From: Phycisphaerae bacterium
GTDB lineage: Bacteria; Planctomycetota; Phycisphaerae; Sedimentisphaerales; Anaerohalosphaeraceae
Assembly: GCA_018433925.1 (NCBI GenBank)
Contig: JAHDQI010000163.1
Location: forward strand, 1-50,454
DNA length: 50,454 nt
Reading direction: 5' to 3'
Shown here one piece after another: positions 26,494 through 35,935 of this stretch (positions are counted from its first letter, which is position 1; each line of letters starts with the position of its first letter). The translations under genes were made by a program, and so were the position numbers. The notes under the pieces were generated by a model that did not search any database, was not told the DNA's origin, and saw nothing but the letters and a program-made list of their open reading frames with translations.

Positions 26494-28032
26494 TTATTTA
26501 CAATCCATTGTTAACGCATAGCTTTTATATTTTAGATACTGGGTAGTAAACAAAGACTGGTAAGAAGACAAGAGGCAATCGACATGATGATTAGAATATT
26601 CCCTAAAATACTCTACAATGTCCGGATACCGCTTCAATACAAATCCAAAAGCACGATTACGATGTTCAAAATCTTCCTTAATTGATGGAATTGTACAAGG
26701 ATAGGTACCTTCTACGAGTTGAAAAGGAAGTGACTCAAAAAAGTCGATCATGCACCGTATCGGTTCGCTCTTTATTTCCTTTGCATATTGTAACAAAGCG
26801 TTTTTTAAGGCGGTATTAAGATATAAAAGATTCACATAAAAAGAATAACGGCGGGCATCCGCCATGTTCTCACAGGAAAATGTTGAATTTTTTTTGAGCA
26901 GAAAAGAATCATCCTCTGACAATTCAATCCCATAGCCCTTCCTTTGTTGAAAAAATCGTGATCCCGGCAGAATAATCAGCGGATTGGTTAGTATCCGAGA
27001 GACACCCGGAAGAGTCATCGCATAATTGATGGAATCCAAATATCCATGTATGTCATCGCCGGGCAATCCATAAATCAGATCAATAGTCACTTGGGCAGAC
27101 GGCAGAGCCCGAATAAACTTAAAATAGTTTTGTTCAAATCGATTCCTGTCAAACGGCCTGCCAATCTGGGCCAATGCCGATGGAGTAATGGTCTGGATGC
27201 CGAAATTAAACTCATTAAAAGGCAGGCGAGCCATGCGTTCAATAATCTCATCATCCAGTTGCTCAGGCGAAAATTCATAACGAATAACTTTATCTGTGCC
27301 GGAATCAATAATGTGGTCCAGAATCGTCTTGGCTCGGTTTTTATTTACCAGCAGGGAGGAATCACACAGATAAATCTCCCGGATACGCGGATTTCGCAGA
27401 ATGACATCCAGCTCAGACAGAACGGAATCGAGAGGATAGTATCGCATCTTTCGGCTGGTGCTCCAGGTACAATAGCCGCAGTTCATTGGACATCCGCGAG
27501 AGGTTTCAAAGCTGATCCATGTAAGATCGGGATGCTGATCAAAAAGATCCTGATAAAACGGGGGTATCTTTTCAAGACAAGCCGACTCCTGTGGAGGATT
27601 CTGAATAGTGTCCGTGGTAATGCCCGGAATTTCATGCAGAGATTGTTTGCCCGCAAAATAATCCAGCAGGGACAGAAACGTCCGTTCTCCCTGCCCTGTC
27701 ACTATGATATCAATTTCCGGATGGGCATGAAGAATCTGTTTTTCAATACCGGTAACCTGCGGACCGCCCAGAAGAACCGTACAATTCAGATGAGGCGTTA
27801 TTTTTTTTATCAGGTTGTAATTCCAGATATAACAACTGAATCCCGCAATATCCGGATTATAATCCTGAATGCTCGAAACAATCGAATTGACCGAATCTGA
27901 GAAAATAGAAAATTCACATGTCTGAATCTCATGTTTTTGTGCAATCGGAAATTGCCTTACAAACGCAGAGAGAAGCTGAGGCGCCAAGCTGACGGTATTG
28001 GTATCGTATATGCCAACCAGAAGAATTTTCAT
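26494..28032 (-). CDS. B12-binding-type radical SAM protein
   Basis: From the chosen start the protein has 512 residues. A cobalamin-binding-like Rossmann domain occupies about 1-135 (MKILLVGIYD, then LLGGPQ and GQGERTF). A radical SAM domain follows, with the iron-sulfur motif CPMNCGYC near residues 181-188. The C-terminal third is helical and unassigned. The start at 28032 has AAGGG six bases upstream; an ATG at 28050 has its AAGGAG only one base away and would add six residues. Such enzymes perform methylations or rearrangements on unreactive carbons; some act in sugar biosynthesis. Here it sits between a GT4 gene and a sugar aminotransferase. The gene looks clearly more AT-rich than the flagellar genes around it, suggesting separate origin. 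The substrate is unknown. Confidence 0.82.
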   Translation of the reverse strand: MKILLVGIYDTNTVSLAPQLLSAFVRQFPIAQKHEIQTCEFSIFSDSVNSIVSSIQDYNPDIAGFSCYIWNYNLIKKITPHLNCTVLLGGPQVTGIEKQILHAHPEIDIIVTGQGERTFLSLLDYFAGKQSLHEIPGITTDTIQNPPQESACLEKIPPFYQDLFDQHPDLTWISFETSRGCPMNCGYCTWSTSRKMRYYPLDSVLSELDVILRNPRIREIYLCDSSLLVNKNRAKTILDHIIDSGTDKVIRYEFSPEQLDDEIIERMARLPFNEFNFGIQTITPSALAQIGRPFDRNRFEQNYFKFIRALPSAQVTIDLIYGLPGDDIHGYLDSINYAMTLPGVSRILTNPLIILPGSRFFQQRKGYGIELSEDDSFLLKKNSTFSCENMADARRYSFYVNLLYLNTALKNALLQYAKEIKSEPIRCMIDFFESLPFQLVEGTYPCTIPSIKEDFEHRNRAFGFVLKRYPDIVEYFREYSNHHVDCLLSSYQSLFTTQYLKYKSYALTMDCK

Positions 28033-28076
28033 TTGTTTCCCTTTAAACATGCTCCTTGTAAAAGCAGCGCAGCTAA

Positions 28077-29507
28077 TTACTGCACCAATGACATATTATG
28101 AGAATTCAGTAAAGCCAGGGCCCTTCGGATATTTGTATGATCGGAAACTCGCGAACTGACATGCTGCAAAAGTTCGTTGATCTGTTCCTTCTCTTCCTCG
28201 AGAATAAACGGAGGTGTATTCCCATACTTCGAGAGCATCGCTCCAAAAATCAAAACCGCATAGGCAAACATAGCATATACATCCCCGGCCGCCATCGCAG
28301 GATAGACCTTCGAAGCAATGGTATCCAAGGCGTTATCCAATGAATAAACCGGAACGGATTGGAATCTCAAAAGATTGGAAAGTATCGAACAGGCTTCTAA
28401 TACCGCTGAATCAATCGAATAGTTCCGTTGTATAAGGACTTTACAGTGTTCTGCGATTCGTTTCGCCTGGACGGGATTATCAAGCAAATAGACAATCGCA
28501 CGAGCAAAATCTTCCCCTCCGTCGGCAATCAGGATATCCCGGCCATGGGTTACGGGAATGCCTTCGGCTCCAAGCGTTGTAGAGACACAGGGAATCGAAC
28601 AAATTCCGGCCTCCATGATCTTAAATCGAGTACCGGATTCAAACATCAGCGGCACCAGAGCAACATCTGCATTTTTAAGATAAGGAAGAACCGATTCCAC
28701 ACGCCCTGCAATCGTTACATTTCTGTCCGCCAGATTTTTCACCGGTTCCGTAATCCCGGTTCCGATGATATAGACATGAATATGTGGATAGGACCGCCGA
28801 ACAATCGGCAGAATATCACGAAGAAACCAGACGGCGGCCTGTTCCATAGGACTGCCCGGCCAGAAAGTGCCGGCCAGATAGACACAGGGTTTCTGTATGG
28901 ACGGATTCGGATACTCCGCTGCATAAGACGCAGGATCTATCACATTGGAAAACAAATCAACCGCATAAGGAGTCTGATTGAATAAACGATAATACATCGC
29001 ATCCACTTCAGATACAGCCGTGGTAACATGGCTTAGCGACGTGCCCCATGATTCTTCCCATCGTTTTAATATCCCCTGGGCAAATACCTTCATTTTTTGC
29101 TGTAGATTTTCCGCATACGAAAGGCCCCGAAGAACAAACCGCGACCAGACTGCATCTGTATCCATCACGATCCTGAATGGACACTGCTGTTTTATCATCT
29201 GCAAACGGATCTCGTAAGAGATGTTCCCAAAACCCATCCAAATTACCTCGGCACATTCCATCAATGCGATTTTGTTGATCTGTTCGGCTGCAATCTGAGA
29301 ATCACCGTCCGTTAGAAAATAGATATTCGAACAATATTTTTGATAATGCTCAACCGCAGGCTCTCCGCCGATTTGTTCAATTGATCGACGGCTGACCAAA
29401 ATCACTTCTCCAACGGAAGCAAGCGCCTTGATTGAATTATCAACGCGAAGCCGGGGACCGCCTTTGGGCGGATATTCAAGCTCCGGGGTTGTATATAATA
29501 GTTTCAT
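28077..29507 (-). CDS. GT4-type glycosyltransferase
   Basis: The 476-residue protein has a GT-B layout. The N-terminal domain begins MKLLYTTPELEYPPKGGPRLR, with the glycine-rich acceptor loop. The C-terminal donor domain carries ADVALVPLMFESGTRFKIME near residues 285-305, the GT4 acidic-x7-acidic pattern, followed by GICSIPCVSTTLGAEGI. About 90 residues after the donor domain are helical and of unknown role. GAGG lies eight bases before the ATG. It belongs to the - strand glycan run. Donor and acceptor are not predictable from these motifs. Confidence 0.85.
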   Translation of the reverse strand: MKLLYTTPELEYPPKGGPRLRVDNSIKALASVGEVILVSRRSIEQIGGEPAVEHYQKYCSNIYFLTDGDSQIAAEQINKIALMECAEVIWMGFGNISYEIRLQMIKQQCPFRIVMDTDAVWSRFVLRGLSYAENLQQKMKVFAQGILKRWEESWGTSLSHVTTAVSEVDAMYYRLFNQTPYAVDLFSNVIDPASYAAEYPNPSIQKPCVYLAGTFWPGSPMEQAAVWFLRDILPIVRRSYPHIHVYIIGTGITEPVKNLADRNVTIAGRVESVLPYLKNADVALVPLMFESGTRFKIMEAGICSIPCVSTTLGAEGIPVTHGRDILIADGGEDFARAIVYLLDNPVQAKRIAEHCKVLIQRNYSIDSAVLEACSILSNLLRFQSVPVYSLDNALDTIASKVYPAMAAGDVYAMFAYAVLIFGAMLSKYGNTPPFILEEEKEQINELLQHVSSRVSDHTNIRRALALLNSHNMSLVQ

Positions 29508-29589
29508 GTCACATCCTCTATCTCAGTATGCATATAACAGAAACAGCCGGGCCGGTAACTGAAACAGATAATAACCGGCACAAACACTT

Positions 29590-31680
29590 TTATATTGACT
29601 TGAATAGATTGATATTTCTCGTAAAGCATCCCTCGGGTGCAAGTCGGTCAACGGCTATGATCGGCTTGTTATTCAACACAGCATCACTGACATAATCCAG
29701 TACCGGATTTACACCAGGCAAAAGTTCTTTGGCGGTATCAACATAAAGCACCGGCACGCCCTTGTAAGCACTTTCAAACAGATTTAGAGAACAGAAATAA
29801 CGAAAATAATACAAGTAGAAAAACTTTTTGGCCAGATCACTTTTGGCCTCTCTGGTCTTTCCGTTTTCACAGATCCCGCCAAGATAAGAATCAAGCACCT
29901 CAAAATATTCCGTCCGCGTCCGCGGATCCATCGTAAACCCCATACCCCTGTAAACGGAGCGTGCCGCGGTAATAACAGGCAGCCCGGCACAGGCCATCTC
30001 CAGACCTGTTGTCGTCGTATAAACAAGACCCAGGTTGATATGTTCCATAATTTGGTACACACTGATTTCCGCATCCGAATCAACAAAAATCACATTCTCC
30101 GGCAATTGAGAAAAGCGACGGCCGATCTCCTCCCTGACGGACTGACGGGTTTGTGGGATATGGGGATTAGTCTCCGCAGGATGGGCTTTGATAACAAGCA
30201 GTCTGTCCGGCCGACGGGAATAATGCTCTATGACAGCGCCAATCCATTCCACCATCCCGTCAAATACAATCTGCTTATTCAGGGCGGCCAGGTCCCAGAT
30301 TGCATTGGTACACAGAAGTGTTTTGTGAGTATACCGCGATAAGGCATCCGCCAGCCGGCCTGAAATCGTTACGGTATTCTGCGGGCAGGCTGTATTTAAA
30401 ACCAGGCCTGCCCCTTTCCGGCGTTGATTCAGATAATCCTCGATTTGAGCGGCCTGGTGCGGCTGGAGCGGCTTGCCTCGAAAGGACTGCCAGGGGGCGG
30501 AAAGATCCAGTTCCATAGATGCCTGTCCCCTGTTGTAACACCAACCATTCGGCCTCGAACCCTGCCAGTGATTATAACACGGTATATGTTTCCGATGAGC
30601 CAGTGCCTCTAAAACCGCCCACGTATAATAAAAGGTATCGTTGGTGACGATCACATCCGGACCTACGGAATCGAGTATCCGATCATAGGCCGAAATCAGC
30701 AAGAGAACATTCACAACGTGGGATCGAAATTTAACATCAAAGTTCCGGATTTGAGCCGGATCAACAATGGTTTCATTATTAAACAGGGTGTCGGCCGCCC
30801 ATTGCCCCACCGGCAGCGAGTCAAAATAAAAATTGCCATAATCGGAGGAATCCGCAGAGCGGGCCATCTCATGACATTTGATTCGGTCTTCTTGACGGAT
30901 AAAGCCGGCCGCGGAAATTGGATCCAGCCCGCACCATGATTTCCAGAGAAGCTCATCGGCTTTCAACAATTCCCTTTTATGCTTTTCATATAACACCTGG
31001 TCCTTATTCGGATCTCCCGAATATCCCCCCCAGACTCCGCCATAATAACCGTTTTCACCTTCCTGAGCAAAAACAATCTGTCCGTTGGCTTGATGAACCA
31101 GTGTCAACGGAACGATGGTTGCTCCGCGAAGACATAGTGCCTGGCTCAAAAGAAAATCGTGCACCCTGCAGGGAGCGTAGATGCTGAACGAAGGACCATA
31201 AAGCACTTTCCTGTTGGAAGAAATCGGAAAGCTGCGGATGAACTCTTCGGCCTCAAGACGAATCGCATGGATCTGCCGGTCCAGCGACCTGGTGCTGAAA
31301 TGCTGATTCAGCCAGCCGATTACGTCTTCATCATTTGGACAGATCGACAGGAGATATTTATAAAGACCCGCCGCCAAGGCGGGAAGCTTTAGCTGTAAAT
31401 ACACCTCGGCAAGAATTTTACAGCAGGTTTCATTACGCGGCTCCAGCATCAATGCTGCCTCCAGAAATACCCGGGCCTGATCCATTTGATTCTGACATAT
31501 TTTTGTTAAACCCAGGAGATAATGAGCCGTCGAACTTAGCGTACTTGATTCAAGATGTTTCAAACAGAGTGTTTCTGCATTCTGATAGTCACCTTTTTGG
31601 CATATGCCGCTAACAGCATCGATCAACTGTTCTCTCTGCCGAAATAATCTATGGGTATCATTCAGAATATCCGTTGTCAT
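29590..31680 (-). CDS. TPR protein with capsule-polysaccharide-type transferase domain
   Basis: The 696 residues start with two or three TPR-like helix pairs (about 15-130; TAHYLLGLTKICQNQMDQAR). A large domain follows (about 155-680) resembling capsule polysaccharide biosynthesis/Kdo-type transferases. Supporting stretches are LLVIKAHPAETN near 490, then ENVIFVDSDAEISVYQIMEH and LVYTTTTGLEMACAGLPVI, the usual nucleotide-sugar-binding half of that family. Its start overlaps the stop of the TIM-barrel gene (ATGA). Combining TPRs with a transferase recurs in this island and may recruit flagellin or other acceptor proteins. Confidence 0.75.
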   Translation of the reverse strand: MTTDILNDTHRLFRQREQLIDAVSGICQKGDYQNAETLCLKHLESSTLSSTAHYLLGLTKICQNQMDQARVFLEAALMLEPRNETCCKILAEVYLQLKLPALAAGLYKYLLSICPNDEDVIGWLNQHFSTRSLDRQIHAIRLEAEEFIRSFPISSNRKVLYGPSFSIYAPCRVHDFLLSQALCLRGATIVPLTLVHQANGQIVFAQEGENGYYGGVWGGYSGDPNKDQVLYEKHKRELLKADELLWKSWCGLDPISAAGFIRQEDRIKCHEMARSADSSDYGNFYFDSLPVGQWAADTLFNNETIVDPAQIRNFDVKFRSHVVNVLLLISAYDRILDSVGPDVIVTNDTFYYTWAVLEALAHRKHIPCYNHWQGSRPNGWCYNRGQASMELDLSAPWQSFRGKPLQPHQAAQIEDYLNQRRKGAGLVLNTACPQNTVTISGRLADALSRYTHKTLLCTNAIWDLAALNKQIVFDGMVEWIGAVIEHYSRRPDRLLVIKAHPAETNPHIPQTRQSVREEIGRRFSQLPENVIFVDSDAEISVYQIMEHINLGLVYTTTTGLEMACAGLPVITAARSVYRGMGFTMDPRTRTEYFEVLDSYLGGICENGKTREAKSDLAKKFFYLYYFRYFCSLNLFESAYKGVPVLYVDTAKELLPGVNPVLDYVSDAVLNNKPIIAVDRLAPEGCFTRNINLFKSI

Positions 31681-32576
31681 CGTGCTGTTTCCTTCCGGGA
31701 TCTGCCGGCAACAGAAGTCTTGAGCAGCCGATAGGATTCCATCAACTGATCAGGCGTCAGATTTCGCCCCTCCAGCGTTATGACAGCCGCAGAAAAATCA
31801 AACGGCCCCAGCCATCCCAGAACTCCGCACCCGGGATACAGAAAACTGTGCTGGTCATTAACCCCATCATTTTCATGCACATGCACTTCATACACTTTGG
31901 GCCTGACCGCGGCTATAAAATCTTCCGGGCAAAATGAATTGGCTATAGAAGCCAATCGAAGATGCCCCAGGTCCAGAAGAACTCCAAGGTGCGGATAATC
32001 AACGGATTCAAACATCCACTCAAATTCCTCCTGCCGACTCATCAGGCAAAACTCATTCTTGGAAATCGAGCCGCTGTTTTCACAGGCGATTTTCATGTCA
32101 TATGCGGCCGCATGATCGCAGATTCTCTTCAGGGAATCGAGTAAAACCTCAAAAACAGATGACCGATCCACCCTGTCGGGCCTTTGAAATTGAAAATCAT
32201 AATCACGGCATTCCGTATCCGGCAACACGGCAATGGCCTCTCCAATAAAACCGGGATGAAACGAGTACAGGTCTATCTCCAGTTCATGGCAAAAATCAAT
32301 ACTGTTTTGTATCTGCCGGATACTCGCCTGTCGGCGCTGCTTATCTGAATCCGCGAGATTCAACACGATGGGTTTGGCCGCAGGCGGAAAGTAATTATGA
32401 ACCGTCATCACAGCACGCTCCCTAAATCGAGCGATTTTCTTCCGATATTCGCCGGAAAAAGTATGCGTGGAGCCGATCTCGATATGCGTAAAATCCATCT
32501 CAAGCAGTTTGGCTACTGCCCGATCGGCTTCCATTCCGTCTTCAAGAACTGAGGTTGAAACAAACACGTTATTCAA
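31677..32576 (-). CDS. Xylose-isomerase-like TIM-barrel protein (TTG start overlapping neuA stop)
   Basis: The protein resembles the sugar phosphate isomerase/epimerase (AP endonuclease 2-like) family. Likely metal ligands are visible as IACENSG, VLLDLGHL, VHVHENDG and ITLEGRN. I place the start at a TTG whose last two bases open the TGA stop of the CMP-sugar synthetase gene (TTGA). GGAG lies seven bases upstream, giving 299 residues; a start 28 codons upstream would overlap the previous gene heavily. Coupling to the nonulosonic acid genes suggests it isomerises or epimerises a sugar intermediate of that pathway. No characterised nonulosonate enzyme of this fold is known to me, so the role is inferred. 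Confidence 0.8.
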   Translation of the reverse strand: MNNVFVSTSVLEDGMEADRAVAKLLEMDFTHIEIGSTHTFSGEYRKKIARFRERAVMTVHNYFPPAAKPIVLNLADSDKQRRQASIRQIQNSIDFCHELEIDLYSFHPGFIGEAIAVLPDTECRDYDFQFQRPDRVDRSSVFEVLLDSLKRICDHAAAYDMKIACENSGSISKNEFCLMSRQEEFEWMFESVDYPHLGVLLDLGHLRLASIANSFCPEDFIAAVRPKVYEVHVHENDGVNDQHSFLYPGCGVLGWLGPFDFSAAVITLEGRNLTPDQLMESYRLLKTSVAGRSRKETAR

Positions 32577-33280
32577 ATTGATGCTCCGATTTTTTTTCGC
32601 CTGTTCAACAGGGCCTCCGCAATCACCAGATCCAGTTCGCTGTCGATATCGACGGACCATGCTGTCGGCATTTCATAAGCGTACGTCTGGGGGCCGAGAA
32701 ATTCACCTTGCTGACGTAAATAATCAACCCGGGCCAGAAAAATCGCCCCGGAAAGTCGATAATATATCTCAAGTTCCTGCCGATTTTTACCCAGCACATG
32801 CGAGGAAAGAAAGTCTTTCATGCAGCGGTCTTCAGGAAGCATATTCGACCAGAAAGGCGGATGCGGATCCTTACAGACAGAAATCACGGCAGAAGCCCCC
32901 TTGCCGGCCATGTATTCAATGGCACAATCGATGTCCGAACTCGTTCGAAGCGGCGAGGTCGGCTGAAGCAGCATCACGGCATCAAACAGCCGCCCCTGGG
33001 TTGCAAGACAATCCAGCGCATGGAATACCGCATCAATCCGGCGGGCCCGGTCGCCGGATATCTCTTTCGGCCGCAGAAACGGAACCTCGGCACCGCAGGC
33101 ACGCCCGATTTCCGCAATGGCGGCATCATCAGTTGAAACAACCACCGCATCCAAATACACACTTTCTATCGCCTCCTCAATTGTCCATGCAATCAGCGGC
33201 CTGCCCGACAAAATCCGTAAATTTTTGCCCGGCAATCCTTTGCTGCCGCCTCGAGCCGGTATCAGCCCCAGAATGTTCAT
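32573..33280 (-). CDS. neuA: Acylneuraminate/nonulosonate cytidylyltransferase (CMP-sugar synthetase)
   Basis: The enzyme activates a nine-carbon acid sugar by joining it to CMP. The 235 residues begin with the family signature IPARGGSKGLPGKNLR (CTP-binding loop). They continue with VVVSTDDAAIAEIG, MLLQPTSPLRT and the C-terminal VDIDSELDLVIAEALL, which holds the metal-binding aspartates. The ATG at 33280 is preferred; a TTG twelve bases upstream is possible. The stop is coupled to the TIM-barrel gene. Whether the product is CMP-neuraminate, -legionaminate or -pseudaminate cannot be decided. Confidence 0.92.
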   Translation of the reverse strand: MNILGLIPARGGSKGLPGKNLRILSGRPLIAWTIEEAIESVYLDAVVVSTDDAAIAEIGRACGAEVPFLRPKEISGDRARRIDAVFHALDCLATQGRLFDAVMLLQPTSPLRTSSDIDCAIEYMAGKGASAVISVCKDPHPPFWSNMLPEDRCMKDFLSSHVLGKNRQELEIYYRLSGAIFLARVDYLRQQGEFLGPQTYAYEMPTAWSVDIDSELDLVIAEALLNRRKKIGASI

Positions 33281-33296
33281 GTTTCCATACAATCAA

Positions 33297-34814
33297 TCAG
33301 CTCCGCATAGATTCCAAAATTCCCTTCTCTGAAATTCTTTGAACTTCCGGCAAGTCGGCATCCCCCGCAGAAGACGCGGAAATAGAGGTCAGCAGCACTC
33401 GAAATATCCGATCCAGAATGGACTGATCGCAATGACGGCTGGTTGGGAACATAATACCCCGGACTGAGAGCTTACGGCTGACAGCATTGGAAAATACGTA
33501 GGGAGCATAAATCGGCATCTGACCGAGGGAATAGAAAAACGGCCTGCAATCAATGCCTTCCTGCCGTAGACGCTCCACCATGCCATCCCGATCACCGTCC
33601 AGGAGACAACTGACCAACCAGGTAATTTTCTTCCGGTTCGCAAGACGGTTTGGCTGAAAGACAAGCCCGCCCAGCGGAAACAGCCGTCTCCGGTAAGCCG
33701 ATTCCACTCGGTGTCGGTCCTCCAGAATGTCGTCGATCCGTTCCATCTGCGCCAGCCCGATAGCCGCCTGCAAATTGGTCATACGATAATTATATCCGAC
33801 CACCTCATGCCAGTATTTTTTTCGCGGGCTCATCCCATGATCCCGATACATCCGGATCTTATCTGCTATTGTAGCATTATGGGTAACGCACATCCCTCCT
33901 TCGCCGCACGTAATCACTTTATTGGCATAAAATGAAAAACACCCGACATCGCCCAGACCACCGACCTTTTTGCCGGCGTATTCGGCCCCGTGCGCTTCAG
34001 CACAATCTTCTACCACATACAACTGATGTCGAGCGGCAAGCGAAAGAATCGGATCCATATTCGCCGGCTGTCCCAGCAAATGCACCACGATTACCGCACG
34101 GGTCCGCGGACTGATGGCCTTTTCCATCTCCGCCGGATCGATACACCAACTGTCCGGTTCCACATCCACCAGCACCGGCCGGGCGCCGGCATGAAGGACC
34201 GCGTTGGCTGATGCGGCAAAGGTCAGATCCGGCACAATCACCTCATCCCCCGGTCCGATCCCCAGCGCCAGCAGAGCCAGGTGCAACGCACAAGTACCGT
34301 TGGATACCGCAATGCCGTACTGGCACCCGCAATAGGAAGCAAAAGACTGCTCAAACTGCTCGATATAGCATCCCCGGCTTGAAATCCATGTGGACAAAAA
34401 AGCGTCCGTCAGATACTTGAATTCATTGCCGCGCAGATCCGGAAGGGCCACGGGGACGGTTAACTTCGCCCGGCATTCAAAATAATCCGTCACCTGCATC
34501 CGATCATTAACAATCGGAAGGATTGTGATCTTGTCATTGATCCGCGACAGCATCTGCTCATAGGACTCGTGCTCATAAGCAAACACAAACTCCCGCTTAA
34601 GCAAAGACCCGATACCGTCACGAAGTTGTCCCCCGGTCAGCAGCCGGCGCCGAATGTCCCCGTCCGTCAAAACTCCGCACAGTCGCCTGTCGGCGTCCAC
34701 AACAAACGCGCATCCCTTCTGATTAGCATTGATGACTTGCATCACATCCAGAATCGTACCTGTATCCGGGCAAAGCAAAGTATCTATTCTCATCATGTTC
34801 GGCCCCAAACTCAA
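33297..34814 (-). CDS. CBS-domain pair fused to DegT-type sugar aminotransferase
   Basis: The 505 residues join a tandem CBS regulatory module (about 8-115; FVVDADRRLCGVLTDGDIRR is the typical CBS pattern) to a complete DegT/DnrJ/EryC1 aminotransferase (about 120-480). The catalytic lysine is Lys299 (SFYANKVITCGEGG) and the pyridine-binding aspartate is Asp270. CBS pairs bind adenosine nucleotides, so activity may respond to energy state. A CBS pair is known on PtmE-type nucleotidyltransferases of legionaminic acid pathways; fusion to the aminotransferase is unusual. The start is TTG with a perfect AGGAGG five bases upstream; the first ATG is 18 bases further in. Position between the NeuB-like and NeuA-like genes supports a role making the amino-sugar precursor of the nonulosonic acid. 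Confidence 0.88.
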   Translation of the reverse strand: MSLGPNMMRIDTLLCPDTGTILDVMQVINANQKGCAFVVDADRRLCGVLTDGDIRRRLLTGGQLRDGIGSLLKREFVFAYEHESYEQMLSRINDKITILPIVNDRMQVTDYFECRAKLTVPVALPDLRGNEFKYLTDAFLSTWISSRGCYIEQFEQSFASYCGCQYGIAVSNGTCALHLALLALGIGPGDEVIVPDLTFAASANAVLHAGARPVLVDVEPDSWCIDPAEMEKAISPRTRAVIVVHLLGQPANMDPILSLAARHQLYVVEDCAEAHGAEYAGKKVGGLGDVGCFSFYANKVITCGEGGMCVTHNATIADKIRMYRDHGMSPRKKYWHEVVGYNYRMTNLQAAIGLAQMERIDDILEDRHRVESAYRRRLFPLGGLVFQPNRLANRKKITWLVSCLLDGDRDGMVERLRQEGIDCRPFFYSLGQMPIYAPYVFSNAVSRKLSVRGIMFPTSRHCDQSILDRIFRVLLTSISASSAGDADLPEVQRISEKGILESMRS

Positions 34815-34817
34815 TTA

Positions 34818-34825
34818 CACCTCCT
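34818..34825 (-). promoter_or_regulatory. Strong Shine-Dalgarno fixing a TTG start
   Basis: AGGAGGTG on the - strand is the strongest ribosome-binding site in the window. It lies five bases before a TTG codon and 23 before the first in-frame ATG, so it decides the start of the CBS-aminotransferase gene. An in-frame TAA immediately precedes the TTG. Confidence 0.7.
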
Positions 34826-34854
34826 ATAGGGCAGACTCAAATCGAAGGAATTCA

Positions 34855-35904
34855 TCAGATAAAATCCTCCCAGCAAAGGGTTGTATCTTCTTCAATATCC
34901 CGCTTGGCTGTCCGGCCCAATAAATATTTCTTTTCTGTTGGCGCAATACCCGTACCGGGCCTCTTCAAAGACATTAAATCTTCCGTAAGAACGGCACCTT
35001 TCGTGATTTTCTGGGTGGTTACAAAACTCCTTCGAAACTTGGTTCGCTTATCCAGTTCTTCCCGGGACAGTGTTTTATAGGAGTCTCCCATGGCCTTTAT
35101 AATGCGGCGGGATTCACGAACAAGAATTTCCATTTCTTCCGGATTTGCCGAGATTCGATGATCCCATCCCGGCAACTTTTTATCGAGTGTGAAATGTTTT
35201 TCAAGAATCCTTGCCCCGGCCGCAACCGCGGCCAGCGCAATGCTGTACCCAAGAGTATGGTCAGAATATCCTGTATGGATTCCAAACAGTTCCTTCAGGG
35301 TCTTTATATAATTTAGATGGACAATCTCATCTCGCGGCGGATAGACAGACACACAATGCAGAAAGAATACTCGTTTTTTCGCTTGCTCCGGTATCATTTG
35401 TACTACGGTTTCAATCTCCCCCAGAGTGGCCATCCCCAGAGACAGGACAAGCGGAACGTCTTTAGACAGGCAATGCTCAATCAAATCCAGATTATTGACA
35501 TCCATAGAAGCCAGCTTCACAAAGGACGCCTTTTCCTCGGCCAGAAAATCAACCCCGTCCCGGTCAATCGCGGTAGAAGCATAATCAATCCCCTTTTGAG
35601 CCGCATAACGAAACAACTCGGCATGCTCATCATAACCAATCGTAAACCGATCCATCTGTTCAAAAATAGTAGCCAATCCGAGCTCTTTGGTTTCCCATCG
35701 ATCGACATGTTCCAGTTGAACAGTTCCCGCATTCAGATCTTCCAGATGATGCCGGGTGGCAAGCCCTTCCTTCCGAAAAAGCTGGAACTTGACAGCGCTG
35801 CAGCCGCAGACCACCGCCGCATCAATCATCCGCCTTGCCAGATCCATCTCTCCGTTATGATTGCACCCGATTTCCGCTATAATATAAGGCGCCTGGCTTT
35901 TCAT
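34855..35904 (-). CDS. neuB: N-acetylneuraminate synthase family protein (NeuB/LegI/PseI type)
   Basis: The enzyme condenses phosphoenolpyruvate with a six-carbon amino sugar to give a nonulosonic acid. The 349 residues show the NeuB TIM-barrel order: AEIGCNHNGEMDLARRMI at the N-terminus, KLASMDVNN, and GYSIALAAVAAGARILEKHF with the substrate-binding EKH. They end with an antifreeze-like SAF domain (about 290-349; KITKGAVLTEDLMSLKRPGTGI). The length is canonical. Subtype (sialic, legionaminic or pseudaminic) is not resolvable. GGAG lies 12 bases upstream, a long but usable spacing. Confidence 0.93.
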   Translation of the reverse strand: MKSQAPYIIAEIGCNHNGEMDLARRMIDAAVVCGCSAVKFQLFRKEGLATRHHLEDLNAGTVQLEHVDRWETKELGLATIFEQMDRFTIGYDEHAELFRYAAQKGIDYASTAIDRDGVDFLAEEKASFVKLASMDVNNLDLIEHCLSKDVPLVLSLGMATLGEIETVVQMIPEQAKKRVFFLHCVSVYPPRDEIVHLNYIKTLKELFGIHTGYSDHTLGYSIALAAVAAGARILEKHFTLDKKLPGWDHRISANPEEMEILVRESRRIIKAMGDSYKTLSREELDKRTKFRRSFVTTQKITKGAVLTEDLMSLKRPGTGIAPTEKKYLLGRTAKRDIEEDTTLCWEDFI

Positions 35905-35935
35905 GCTTCAAAAAGCTCCTGTCAATTCGTTATAT

